DNA from: an uncultured Piscirickettsiaceae bacterium | GTDB taxonomy: Bacteria; Pseudomonadota; Gammaproteobacteria; Methylococcales; Cycloclasticaceae | Length of the DNA: 64,000 nt | Assembly: GCA_913061075.1 (NCBI GenBank) | Contig: CAJXSK010000002.1 | Coordinates: 1-64,000, forward strand | Direction of reading: 5' to 3' | In this document: positions 27,594-36,268 of the stretch, piece after piece | How positions within the stretch are numbered: the stretch's first letter is position 1 | How the letters are laid out: every line of letters begins with the position of its first letter | The notes under the pieces: model-generated | Told to the model about the DNA's origin: nothing | The model's database searches: none | Seen by the model: the letters and a program-made list of their open reading frames with translations, nothing else | Position numbers and translations under genes: made by a program

Positions 27594-28289
27594 ATGGAAA
27601 AAATCAAAGTTCTATTGGTAGAGGATGACGAAGACATTGGTGAAATGTTGGAAATGTCGCTTCAAGCCAATAACATGAGTGTCGATTGGCGTATAAATGT
27701 AGTGAAAGCTCAGGAGTCCCTTCGCGACTCTACACCGGATATTGTTTTATTAGATTGGATGTTGCCTGGGATTAGTGGGCCGGAATGGGTAGCATTTCTA
27801 AAAAACCAAGAAGAAAACAAACGCATTCCTATTATCATGTTGACTGCTAGAAATTCAGAAGAAGATATGGTGTCAGGGTTAAATACAGGGGTGGATGATT
27901 ATGTCACCAAGCCTTTTTCTATACGCGAGCTTATTGCGCGAATGCATGCAGTTATAAGGCGGTCTAGTATCGAAGAAGAAAAGACGATTATTAATTTGGG
28001 TGCTTTACAGATTGACCCTGAAAGTCACCAGGTGAGTCTTAATGGCGTTGACATCATGATGAGCCCAACTGAATACAAATTACTTTATTTTTTCGCGACT
28101 AACCCCAATAAAGTACTCTCTCGCAATCAGCTATTAGATAATGTGTGGGGTGATAACGTCTATATCGAAGATCGAACAGTTGATGTGCATATTCGCCGCT
28201 TAAGAAAAATATTAGAAGCGCAAGGTTGTGCTGATTTGGTTCAAACCGTGCGTGGATTTGGCTACAAACTGGTGAGTAAAAACTCATGA
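27594..28289 (+). CDS. phoB: phosphate regulon response regulator PhoB
   Basis: A 231-residue OmpR-class regulator. The receiver domain has acidic pocket VEDDED, phospho-acceptor Asp in DIVLLDWMLPG near residue 53 and the lysine in DYVTKPFSIREL; the winged-helix DNA-binding domain covers the last 100 residues (MSPTEYKLLYFFATNPNKVLSR, DRTVDVHIRRLRKIL). When phosphorylated by PhoR it activates Pho-box promoters, three of which are seen in this window. The ORF track starts at ATG 27585; ATG 27594 (MEKIKVLLVEDDED) fits the family better, but neither has a strong ribosome binding site. It overlaps phoR by 4 bases. Confidence 0.96.
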   Translation: MEKIKVLLVEDDEDIGEMLEMSLQANNMSVDWRINVVKAQESLRDSTPDIVLLDWMLPGISGPEWVAFLKNQEENKRIPIIMLTARNSEEDMVSGLNTGVDDYVTKPFSIRELIARMHAVIRRSSIEEEKTIINLGALQIDPESHQVSLNGVDIMMSPTEYKLLYFFATNPNKVLSRNQLLDNVWGDNVYIEDRTVDVHIRRLRKILEAQGCADLVQTVRGFGYKLVSKNS

Positions 28290-29593
28290 ATTTGGAGCCA
28301 AAATTTGAACGTAACTGGCTATTTTTCTACCTTTTAGTTTTGGTGTTAGTGGGTTTGTTAACAGGATATACAGTTGAGCTAATCGCTGTTTTTCTGGTGG
28401 GTTATATTTTTATATATCTTTATAAACTTGAAAAGCTGTATCAATGGGCGCAAAGCTCAAATATGGAAAATTTACCTTATGAGAATGGGGTACTAGGGCT
28501 TCTATCAAGCTATATTTATCAATGTAAAAAACAGCGATTTGAGCAAAAAGAAAGTGTTAAGTATCAATTAGAGCGCTTTAGAAAATTGATTTCAATCTTT
28601 CCAGATGGTGTGGTTATATTGTCATTATCTGATGAAATTCAATGGTTTAATAATGAAGCCACAAGGTTATTGCTTCTGGAAAAAAGAGATATAGGCTTAC
28701 CAATAAACCATTTGTTGAGGCACCCAAAAGTTTCAGAGCTGATTAATCGCGGGTCTAAGGGCGCGGTGGTGACTATTGATGCGCCGACATCAGAAGACCA
28801 ATGGCCAGTGAAGAAACTTGAAGTGCGTTTATTGCCTTATGGGGACAATGAGCGGTTATTGTTAGTCAGAGATGTCTCGCAAATGGAACGCGCAAGCCAA
28901 ATGCGAAAAGATTTTGTTTCGAACGCATCACATGAATTGAGAACGCCATTAACTGTGATGAAAGGGTATTCTGAATTGCTACTTGCTTCGGACGTAATTG
29001 ACGCTGACGTGAGAGCACCACTGAAAAAAATAGAACAGCAAGTGGTTAAGATGCAAACCATGACGGAGGAGCTGTTAACCCTGAGTCGTCTCGAAGAAGG
29101 GGGCGCTGATTTCAAGGAGGTGCTGGTCAATGTTCGTAGTCTTTGTGAGCAAATTAAATCTGAACTGGCACCCGTTGCTGATGCTAAAGAACAAAACTTT
29201 ATTGTTGATGTTTCACCAACAGTAAACCTTAGGGGTAATAAAACATCACTGGTGACAGTATTGAGAAATCTTGTGACTAACGCGATTAACTATTCTGAGA
29301 AAGCTGGGGATATACATATTTTCTGGTCAATGAACGAGTTGGGCGAGGGGGTTCTTACCGTAAAGGATGCAGGTAAGGGGATTTCAGCGCGTCATTTATC
29401 AAGATTGACGGAACGCTTTTATCGGGTGCCGGAGAATAATGTAATGCATAAAACCGGGACAGGACTGGGTCTTGCAATAGTTAAACATGAATTGGAAAGA
29501 CATGATGCCCGTTTGATTATTGATAGTGTCGTGGGTAAGGGCAGTTGGTTTCACTGTGTCTTTCCAATAACAAAAGTCAATATTACAAAATAA
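28286..29593 (+). CDS. phoR: phosphate regulon sensor kinase PhoR
   Basis: A 435-residue histidine kinase with two closely spaced N-terminal transmembrane helices (residues 10-50) and almost no periplasmic loop, a charged region, a PAS domain (SIFPDGVVILSLSDEIQWFNNEA), the dimerisation motif FVSNASHELRTPLTVMKGYSELL, and HATPase motifs NLVTNAINYS, VKDAGKGI and TGTGLGLAIVKHEL. This matches PhoR, which senses phosphate through PstSCAB and PhoU rather than by a sensory loop. Translation is coupled to phoB by an ATGA overlap. Confidence 0.96.
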   Translation: MNLEPKFERNWLFFYLLVLVLVGLLTGYTVELIAVFLVGYIFIYLYKLEKLYQWAQSSNMENLPYENGVLGLLSSYIYQCKKQRFEQKESVKYQLERFRKLISIFPDGVVILSLSDEIQWFNNEATRLLLLEKRDIGLPINHLLRHPKVSELINRGSKGAVVTIDAPTSEDQWPVKKLEVRLLPYGDNERLLLVRDVSQMERASQMRKDFVSNASHELRTPLTVMKGYSELLLASDVIDADVRAPLKKIEQQVVKMQTMTEELLTLSRLEEGGADFKEVLVNVRSLCEQIKSELAPVADAKEQNFIVDVSPTVNLRGNKTSLVTVLRNLVTNAINYSEKAGDIHIFWSMNELGEGVLTVKDAGKGISARHLSRLTERFYRVPENNVMHKTGTGLGLAIVKHELERHDARLIIDSVVGKGSWFHCVFPITKVNITK

Positions 29594-29606
29594 TACGTGT
29601 GAACGG

Positions 29607-29641
29607 TTGTCATCAAGCTGTCATATAACGTTCATTATAAT
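29607..29641 (+). promoter_or_regulatory. triple Pho box and -10 of pstS
   Basis: Three half sites at 11-base spacing, TTGTCAT (29607), CTGTCAT (29618) and CGTTCAT (29629), followed directly by TATAAT (29636-29641). There is no sigma70 -35, as expected for a PhoB-activated promoter. It lies 79 bases upstream of the chosen pstS start. Confidence 0.9.
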
Positions 29642-29719
29642 GCCATATACCACGATTACAGTTGCTACCAAGGTAAAGCAAAACTTTGCTGGTAAATTAA
29701 ATTAAATATGGAAAATAAA

Positions 29720-30718
29720 ATGAATATGAAAAAAACATTGGCCTTAGGGTTGCTTAGTTTAACAATTGGTGCTGCTGCACATGCGGCTAAAATTCAGGGC
29801 ACAGGCTCAAGTTTTGCTTACCCAGCATATACAGCATGGAGCAAGGTTTATTACGGCGATACAAACAATCAAGTAAATTACACGCCAACAGGTAGTGGTT
29901 CCGGTATTAAAGAGGTGACTGCACGCCACGTAGATTTTGGTGGTTCTGATAAGCCTTTAAAAACCAGTTCGTTAGCAAAAGCGGGTTTGGTACAGTTTCC
30001 AACAGCAATTGGTGCGGTAACGTTTGCTTACAATGTTGAAGGTGTCAGCGGCTTGAAATTAAGCGAAGCTGCCATTTCGGGCATTATGTTAGGTAAGGTT
30101 ACAAAGTGGAATGACCCTGTTATTACTGCGGATAATGCCGGACTTGTATTGCCAAACGAAGATATTTTATTTGTTCACAGAAGTGACAAGTCAGGCACAA
30201 CATTTGCGTTTACCTACTACTTGAGCAAAATGAATAAGGAATGGCGTAAAACTATTGGTGCTAAAAAATTAGTGGCGTGGCCATCCGAAAATCGTGTAGC
30301 AGGCAAGGGTAACTTTGGTGTGGCAACCGCGATTAAAAATAACGCATTTTCAATCGGTTATGTTGATTATGCTGATGCAAAAAAGAACGGTTTAGATATG
30401 GCAGTTATTGAAAACCGAGAAAAGATGTTCGTAAAACCTGAGCCGGCAACATTCGAAGCAGCCGCAGTTTATGCCGACTTGGATCCTAAAAAAGACTTCT
30501 ATGCAAACATTGCCTACCCACCAAAGGGGTATCCGGTTGTAACAGCGACATTCGCGCTGGTACCTCAAAAAAGTGAAAATTCAAAAGAGGTGATTAAGTT
30601 CTTTGAATATGCGCTAACAAAAAAGAACAACCTAATCGAAGAAGTAGGCTACGTTGCTTTACCTGACGCGGTTATTAAAAAGATTCAAGCCTACTGGGTA
30701 GAAAAGGGCTTGAAATAG
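29720..30718 (+). CDS. pstS: phosphate ABC transporter substrate-binding protein
   Basis: A 332-residue periplasmic phosphate binder with a signal peptide ending AAHA/AKIQG. The phosphate-binding segments GTGSSFAYPAY, TPTGSGSGIKEV, FGGSDKPL and HRSDKSGTTFAFT are intact and resemble E. coli PstS. The ORF track begins at ATG 29708; ATG 29720 has a TGGA-type ribosome binding site and gives a normal signal peptide, so it is preferred. A terminator follows, which would keep pstS transcripts in excess over the membrane components. Confidence 0.96.
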   Translation: MNMKKTLALGLLSLTIGAAAHAAKIQGTGSSFAYPAYTAWSKVYYGDTNNQVNYTPTGSGSGIKEVTARHVDFGGSDKPLKTSSLAKAGLVQFPTAIGAVTFAYNVEGVSGLKLSEAAISGIMLGKVTKWNDPVITADNAGLVLPNEDILFVHRSDKSGTTFAFTYYLSKMNKEWRKTIGAKKLVAWPSENRVAGKGNFGVATAIKNNAFSIGYVDYADAKKNGLDMAVIENREKMFVKPEPATFEAAAVYADLDPKKDFYANIAYPPKGYPVVTATFALVPQKSENSKEVIKFFEYALTKKNNLIEEVGYVALPDAVIKKIQAYWVEKGLK

Positions 30719-30744
30719 TTTTACCCTATATAAAATACTTAAGG

Positions 30745-30775
30745 CCTCCTCAATATGTCGTTGAGGAGGTTTTTT
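30745..30775 (+). terminator. terminator between pstS and pstC
   Basis: CCTCCTCAA and TTGAGGAGG arms, 7-base loop, then six T. Leaky termination here would explain high PstS relative to PstCAB. Confidence 0.88.
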
Positions 30776-30792
30776 AATGAGAAAATGTCGTC

Positions 30793-31779
30793 ATGGAATT
30801 AATTTTTAAAAAACTTGCCCAAATTAGTGCTAGCCTTTTGTTTGTTATTTTAGCGGCAACGACCATTGTCTTGTATTTGTCGGCAAAGCCAGCAATACAA
30901 GAGTTTGGGGCCGGTTTCCTTTTTGAATCCAGATGGGCAGTAGAAGAAAGAATTGAGCAATCGAGTGGAAGCTCTCCTCAAGACATGGCAAACGACTCAG
31001 TATCATCTGAGAGCAGCTTTGTTGAGGATGAAGGGTTTATAGATGATGATGAAGACTTTGTAACAGACGATGATGCGGAAGGCGATTCAAATGACTCTCA
31101 GGTGGTCTATGGTGCATTGGTTCCGATCGTTGGTACTATTTTTTCAACAATGATCGCTATGATATTTTCCATACCCATTGCAATGGGTATAGCCGTGTTC
31201 TTATCCGAAATTGCGGGTGGTGTTTTTTCAAAAATCATTGGCATTGCGATTGAATTGTTAGCATCAATACCAAGTATTATTTATGGCATGTGGGGGTTGT
31301 TTTACTTCGGCCCATTTATCGCTGATATTTTTGGTGGCAAAACCGTTTCTTTATTGGTCGCCGGGTTGGTGTTAGGCGTTATGGTGATACCTTTTATGGC
31401 GGCTTTGAGCCGAGATGCGATAAATACAGTGCCTGATATGCTTAAGGAATCTGCGTATGCGATGGGGGCGACGAAGCTTGAAGTTATAAAAGATATTGTA
31501 TTTCCTTATGCAAAAGCTGGGGTGATAGGTTCCATTATTCTTTCTTTTGGTCGAGCCTTGGGGGAAACCATGGCGGTCGCATTTGTTATTGGCGGTGTTT
31601 ACAGCTTTGCTGGAAAAGTGACGGACCCTACGAATTCAATACCGGTTGTTTTAGCGAATAGTTTCGCAGAGTCGAGCGGTTTAAGTTTGTCGGTGCTGTT
31701 TTATCTTGCCTTGATACTTTTTGTAATGAGCTTTTTAGTGATTATAGTTGCGAAATTTTATTTCCTAAGGAGAAAGTAA
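30793..31779 (+). CDS. pstC: phosphate ABC transporter permease PstC (with acidic insertion)
   Basis: A 328-residue inner-membrane permease. TM1 is at residues 12-32 and the binding-protein-dependent transport domain runs from about residue 105 with the EAA-like loop ESAYAMGATKLEVIKDIVFPYA. Between TM1 and TM2, about residues 51-102 hold an insertion rich in Asp, Glu and Ser (twenty acidic residues, including FIDDDEDFVTDDDAEGD). By topology this would be periplasmic, near where PstS docks. The stop codon overlaps the pstA start by one base. Confidence 0.94.
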   Translation: MELIFKKLAQISASLLFVILAATTIVLYLSAKPAIQEFGAGFLFESRWAVEERIEQSSGSSPQDMANDSVSSESSFVEDEGFIDDDEDFVTDDDAEGDSNDSQVVYGALVPIVGTIFSTMIAMIFSIPIAMGIAVFLSEIAGGVFSKIIGIAIELLASIPSIIYGMWGLFYFGPFIADIFGGKTVSLLVAGLVLGVMVIPFMAALSRDAINTVPDMLKESAYAMGATKLEVIKDIVFPYAKAGVIGSIILSFGRALGETMAVAFVIGGVYSFAGKVTDPTNSIPVVLANSFAESSGLSLSVLFYLALILFVMSFLVIIVAKFYFLRRK

Positions 31780-32588
31780 TGCGGCTGTTAATGAATAAAG
31801 TGTTTTTGGTTTTAGCAACGACTGCGGCAATGATTGGTCTGTTTTTTTTAGCGTGGATTTTATTTACGCTTTGCATAAAAGGTGTGGCAGGGATTAATTT
31901 GCATGTGTTTACTAATGACTTAGTTAATGGTGGTTTGCGTAATGTTATTGTTGGCCAGTTGATGCTGTCAGGCATCGCAACATTGTTTGGTATTCCATTG
32001 GGCATGCTTGCAGGCGTGTATCTTCAGGAATATGGTGGAAATTCTAAGTTAACAGAGTTTATAAGAGATTTAAGTGACGTGATGATGTCGGCGCCATCAA
32101 TTGTTGTTGGTACTTTTGTTTATGCCGTTGTTGTTATACCAACGGGGCATACCAGTGGTTGGGCAGGTGTGTTAGCGCTGTTTATATTAATGGTGCCAAT
32201 TATCGTAAGAACGACAGATGATATGTTGAAGTTGGTGCCGATCGAGTTACGTGAAGCTGGCATGGCAATAGGTGCCTCTAAATATCACGTGACTATGAAT
32301 ATTGTCATTAGGTATGCAAGGGCGGGTATTTTAACGGGTATATTGTTAGCGTTCGCTCGAGTGGTGGGCGAAACTGCACCGCTGCTATATAGCAGTGGTT
32401 CCAGCCAATTTTGGTCAACCGATTTAACGAGTACTTTTCCATCGTTAACGGTCTCAATTTATAACCTGGCGACGATGCCAGATGAAGAGATGGTTCAATT
32501 AGGTTGGACAGGGGCTTTTTTGCTAACGGCAATGGTACTTTTTATTAATATAATTGGCAGGTATGCCAGTAATAAAACGAGACGCTAA
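31779..32588 (+). CDS. pstA: phosphate ABC transporter permease PstA
   Basis: A 269-residue partner permease with six helices and the conserved loop ELREAGMAIGASKYHVTMNIVIRYA; GETAPLLYSS near residue 200 is typical of PstA. AAGGAGAAAGTA precedes the ATG at 31779, which shares a base with the pstC stop. Length is near normal (E. coli 296). Confidence 0.95.
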   Translation: MRLLMNKVFLVLATTAAMIGLFFLAWILFTLCIKGVAGINLHVFTNDLVNGGLRNVIVGQLMLSGIATLFGIPLGMLAGVYLQEYGGNSKLTEFIRDLSDVMMSAPSIVVGTFVYAVVVIPTGHTSGWAGVLALFILMVPIIVRTTDDMLKLVPIELREAGMAIGASKYHVTMNIVIRYARAGILTGILLAFARVVGETAPLLYSSGSSQFWSTDLTSTFPSLTVSIYNLATMPDEEMVQLGWTGAFLLTAMVLFINIIGRYASNKTRR

Positions 32589-32591
32589 TAG

Positions 32592-33377
32592 ATGATTAAT
32601 ATGATGGAAGTCCAAGGTTTAACGTTTACCTACAGTGGTGCTCCAGAGCCATCGTTAAACAATATAATGTTGCCCATTGAGAAAAACAAGGTGACTGCGC
32701 TGATAGGCCCTAGTGGTTGCGGTAAGTCTACTTTATTGCGTGCTATGAACCGGATACACGACTTGTATCCAGGGCATCATTATGAGGGTGCAATCAATTT
32801 ATTGAATAGTGATGAGCAGGCTTATACAGATATTTTAGGGCTTAAAAAGGAAGCTGAAATGATTCGCTTGCGCCAACGTGTTGGGATGATTTTTCAAAAG
32901 CCAACACCGTTTCCAATGACGGTTGCAGAAAATATAGCATATGGCTTACGGTTAACAGGCGTTAAAAAACGAATTGAAGTACAAGAGGTGATAGAAAAAT
33001 CACTAAAAGATGCGGCGTTATGGAATGAAGTTAAAAACCGTTTAAATGACGATGCGCGAGGTTTAAGTGGTGGTCAACAACAACGACTGTGTATAGCACG
33101 TGCCATTGCATTAAAGCCTGAGGTTATTTTATTTGATGAGCCGACGAGTGCATTAGACCCTATATCGACATTGGCGATTGAGGAAATGATTTCGGTTTTG
33201 CGTGAAAAGTACAGCATTTGTATCGTGACGCATAATATGCAGCAAGCGGCAAGAATTTCAGACTATACCGGGTTTATGTATCTAGGTGAGATGATTGAGT
33301 TCGATCAAACAGATACTATTTTCATGAAACCGTCCGTTAAACAAACAGAAGACTATATTAGTGGTCGTTTCGGCTAA
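32592..33377 (+). CDS. pstB: phosphate ABC transporter ATP-binding protein
   Basis: A 261-residue ABC ATPase with Walker [10 protein letters not shown], the PstB-specific [15 protein letters not shown]-loop [10 protein letters not shown], signature [14 protein letters not shown], Walker [14 protein letters not shown] and the H-loop [13 protein letters not shown]. It powers PstCA. The start could be ATG 32592 or one of two ATGs a few codons later. Confidence 0.97.
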   Translation: MINMMEVQGLTFTYSGAPEPSLNNIMLPIEKNKVTALIGPSGCGKSTLLRAMNRIHDLYPGHHYEGAINLLNSDEQAYTDILGLKKEAEMIRLRQRVGMIFQKPTPFPMTVAENIAYGLRLTGVKKRIEVQEVIEKSLKDAALWNEVKNRLNDDARGLSGGQQQRLCIARAIALKPEVILFDEPTSALDPISTLAIEEMISVLREKYSICIVTHNMQQAARISDYTGFMYLGEMIEFDQTDTIFMKPSVKQTEDYISGRFG

Positions 33378-33386
33378 GGAGAGAAG

Positions 33387-34091
33387 ATGAACACAGGACA
33401 ACATATTTCACATAAATTTGATGAAGAAGTTGATGAGGTCATGAGCAGTGTGCTGAGCATGGGAGGGCTGGTTTTACAGCAAATTGAGGCGGCGATAACG
33501 GCGTTAATAAGCTGCGATAAAGCGCTTGCTGATGTCGTTATTGATAATGATGTTAGGGTAAACACAATGGATGTCAAAATTGATGAAATGTGTAACCGAA
33601 TCATCGTTATGCGCCAACCAACGGCAACGGATTTGCGGTTAATTATGGCCATCATTAAAACCACCAATGATTTAGAAAGGATGGGCGATGAGGCGAAACG
33701 GATCGCACGACAAGCTATAGATATTTCCCAACGGGCTGTGAATATGCCTGAGCGCTTTAACAGTATTGAGCAAATGGCCGCACGTGTTAAAGATATGCTA
33801 AACAGGTGTTTAGATGCGTTTGCTCGGAAAGACATAGAGGAGGCCTTAAGTGTGATTAACTACGACAGGAAAGTTGATAAGGATTATGAGAATTTAACAC
33901 GCCAGCAAATAACATACATGATGGAAGATCCGCGTAAAATTCATGAATCACTGGATTTAATGTGGTCAGCGAGGGCGTTAGAGAGAATTGGAGACCGCAC
34001 TTGTAATATCTGTGAATACATCATTTATTTAGTTAAAGGTAAGGATGTAAGGCATATCCATATTGATGAGCTAGAAGCGTTGGTTGAATAA
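33387..34091 (+). CDS. phoU: phosphate signalling protein PhoU
   Basis: A 234-residue helical protein with two PhoU repeats carrying the metal-cluster motifs (IDEMCNRIIVMRQPTATDLRLIMAIIKTTNDLERMGDEAKRIA and ARALERIGDRTCNICEYIIYLVKG). It links PstB to PhoR and switches off the Pho regulon when phosphate is plentiful. AAGGAGAGAAG precedes the ATG. It is the last gene of the pst operon before a terminator. Confidence 0.97.
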   Translation: MNTGQHISHKFDEEVDEVMSSVLSMGGLVLQQIEAAITALISCDKALADVVIDNDVRVNTMDVKIDEMCNRIIVMRQPTATDLRLIMAIIKTTNDLERMGDEAKRIARQAIDISQRAVNMPERFNSIEQMAARVKDMLNRCLDAFARKDIEEALSVINYDRKVDKDYENLTRQQITYMMEDPRKIHESLDLMWSARALERIGDRTCNICEYIIYLVKGKDVRHIHIDELEALVE

Positions 34092-34114
34092 TCTTTAACA
34101 ATATCCCTCCCCCA

Positions 34115-34139
34115 AGCCCGCTTACTAGCGGGCTTTTTG
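34115..34139 (+). terminator. rho-independent terminator after phoU
   Basis: AGCCCGC and GCGGGCT arms, 6-base loop, then TTTT. Confidence 0.9.
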
Positions 34140-34164
34140 TTGTAAATTGCCAAAAAAACAACAA

Positions 34165-34209
34165 CTGTCATCTGGTTGTCACAAGACTGTCATTTAAGCT
34201 CGATAGAAT
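34165..34209 (+). promoter_or_regulatory. triple Pho box and -10 of the porin gene
   Basis: CTGTCAT (34165), TTGTCAC (34176) and CTGTCAT (34187) at exact 11-base spacing, with TAGAAT (34204-34209) as the likely -10. The porin ATG is about 50 bases downstream. Confidence 0.9.
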
Positions 34210-34256
34210 CTCCCCGTGTTACAGAAAAATATTATTTATTAAATAGGGAAGACAAA

Positions 34257-35444
34257 ATGAAACAAACAACATTATCAATTGCGCTTAAAGCGACATTATT
34301 AGGTGCTTCAATTGCACTTGCTCCTACAGCATTTGCAGCCGACAAAGAGTTATTAGATATTTTAAAGGCTAATGGCGCTATTACAGAAGATCAGTACACA
34401 GAACTGTCAATGTCAAATATGATGAATAAGCAGAGCAAGCCCTCTGATGAAATGCTTAAAAAAATGGCATGGGCTGGCAAAATAAAAATTAAAGGTGATT
34501 TGCGCGTTCGTCAAGAATATCAAACAGAAGATACCGTTACAGGGTCTGGTGACGGCGAAGACCGTCAACGTTACCGTGCCCGTGTTGGTATTTATGCTGA
34601 TGTAACAAATAACGTCAAAGCTGGTGTACGTTTAGTTTCAGCAGGTGGTGCGACATCAACCAATGAAACATTAGGTGATGGTTTTTCAAATGACTCCGTG
34701 TTTTTTGATTTGGCCTACATTAACTGGTCGCCATTAAAAGGCTTAGAAGTAATCGGAGGTAAATTCAAAAAGCCATGGCAATCTATCGGTGCCGGCCTAA
34801 TTTGGGATGGTGACGTAAATCCAGAAGGTGGTACGTTACGATATACAACAAAATTAGCGGGGGCAAAAGTCATTGGAACTTTAGGACACCTCGTGCTAAA
34901 TGATGTTGATGGTTACAGTTTTGATGAAGACCAAACAGTACAATTTGGTCAATTAGCGGTTAAAGCAGGCAACACTAAAGTGGGTGTTAGTGTTTACTCG
35001 TATGATGAAGATAAAAATAATAATCTGATATCTGGTGGTGGCAATGATTCTACTGAATTCTCAATTTCGGAAATCTTTGGCCAAACGACGATTGATTTGG
35101 GCTTGCCAATTAAACTGTATGGTCAATACGCTACGAATAATGATGCAAATGGTGTCAATGACGGCGAAGATTCTGCATGGTTAGTAGGTGTTGGTACGAA
35201 AGTGGGTGCTTGGAAAGCCAGTTACGACTATCGGGAAACAGAGTTGAACGCAGTTAATGGTGCATTCAATGATTCTGATTTTGCTGGTGGTCGTACAGAT
35301 GCTGAAGGGCACCGTTTCAAACTATCATACAAGATTGATAAAAATTTCAGTCTAGCAACGACTTACTATGTGGCTGAAGTAGGTGACTTGAATGGTGATT
35401 TAGATGTTGATACTTGGCACATTGATTTAAAAGCTAAGTTCTAA
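34257..35444 (+). CDS. Pho-regulated outer-membrane porin
   Basis: A 395-residue outer-membrane beta-barrel. A signal peptide ends APTAFA/ADKE, the mature N-terminus has a short helical segment (LLDILKANGAITEDQYTEL) of the kind seen in OprO/OprP-like and related putative porins, and the rest is alternating beta strands ending in WHIDLKAKF with a terminal Phe. A triple Pho box upstream indicates phosphate-starvation control, so uptake of phosphate or polyphosphate is likely, but selectivity cannot be read from sequence. The ORF track starts at TTG 34176 inside the Pho box; ATG 34257 with AGGGA upstream is correct. Confidence 0.85.
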   Translation: MKQTTLSIALKATLLGASIALAPTAFAADKELLDILKANGAITEDQYTELSMSNMMNKQSKPSDEMLKKMAWAGKIKIKGDLRVRQEYQTEDTVTGSGDGEDRQRYRARVGIYADVTNNVKAGVRLVSAGGATSTNETLGDGFSNDSVFFDLAYINWSPLKGLEVIGGKFKKPWQSIGAGLIWDGDVNPEGGTLRYTTKLAGAKVIGTLGHLVLNDVDGYSFDEDQTVQFGQLAVKAGNTKVGVSVYSYDEDKNNNLISGGGNDSTEFSISEIFGQTTIDLGLPIKLYGQYATNNDANGVNDGEDSAWLVGVGTKVGAWKASYDYRETELNAVNGAFNDSDFAGGRTDAEGHRFKLSYKIDKNFSLATTYYVAEVGDLNGDLDVDTWHIDLKAKF

Positions 35445-35476
35445 AGAGCGTTATTTAAAAACAGTTTCCGTTTTTG

Positions 35477-35503
35477 CCCGGGCATGATGCCCGGGTTTTT
35501 TTT
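35477..35503 (+). terminator. rho-independent terminator after the porin
   Basis: CCCGGGC and GCCCGGG arms (extendable into the ATGAT loop), then eight T. Confidence 0.92.
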
Positions 35504-35577
35504 GTCTTTTACTAGGTGATTTCAGCATTTACATTTATATTGTGCGACAAATATAACTTAAAGAAGGTTAGATTATC

Positions 35578-36258
35578 ATGGCATCTAAAAATTACTTATC
35601 GGGTATATTTGGCCCATCTCCCGTAGCTCCTCTTCAATCGCACATGAGGCTTGTCGACCAATGTGTTTCAAAGTTAGTCGATTTGTTTGAAAACATGGCG
35701 AAAGGCGATGATGCTGCGGTGGAAAAGGTTTACCACGAGATAGCGGCGCTGGAACAAAAAGCCGACGACCAAAAGCATTTATTGCGCGAGCATTTGCCAA
35801 GCGGTTTGTTTATGCCTATTGATCGACAAGACTTACTTGATTCATTACGGGTTCAAGACTTACTGGCTAATCGCGCAAGAGACATCGCCGGAATTGTTGT
35901 TGGACGTAAGCTTCAATTCCCTAAAAACGCTAGCACACGCGCCATTGAGTTAGTTAAAGCAACGGTTGTAACCTGTCACCAGGCGCTAAAAGTAGTTAAC
36001 GAATTGGATGAGCTGATTGAGACAGGTTTCAGAGGCCATGCAGTGAGGGTGGTTGAAGGTATGTTGGTAGAGCTGGATAATCTGGAGTCTGAAACTGACC
36101 GTATTCAGGTTGAATTGCGCAACGCTTTATTTGAAGTTGAAAAGGATTTATATCCCGTGGACGTGATGTTTATGTACCGGATTATCGAGTCTATCGCGGA
36201 AATTGCAGATGATGCTGAGCGCGTTGGTCGTCGTTTCCAAATTATGTTGTCTAAATAA
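35578..36258 (+). CDS. DUF47/TIGR00153 PhoU-like protein, Pit partner
   Basis: A 226-residue helical protein of the TIGR00153 (DUF47) family, distantly related to PhoU (EQKADDQKHLLREHLPSGLFMPIDRQDLLDSLRVQD; ESIAEIADDAERVGRRFQIML). Such genes are typically coupled to pit phosphate transporters, as here (pit begins 10 bases later). A role in modulating Pit activity is generally inferred. AAGAAGGTTAG-type ribosome binding sequence precedes the ATG. Confidence 0.9.
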   Translation: MASKNYLSGIFGPSPVAPLQSHMRLVDQCVSKLVDLFENMAKGDDAAVEKVYHEIAALEQKADDQKHLLREHLPSGLFMPIDRQDLLDSLRVQDLLANRARDIAGIVVGRKLQFPKNASTRAIELVKATVVTCHQALKVVNELDELIETGFRGHAVRVVEGMLVELDNLESETDRIQVELRNALFEVEKDLYPVDVMFMYRIIESIAEIADDAERVGRRFQIMLSK

Positions 36259-36268
36259 GGGGTTTACG

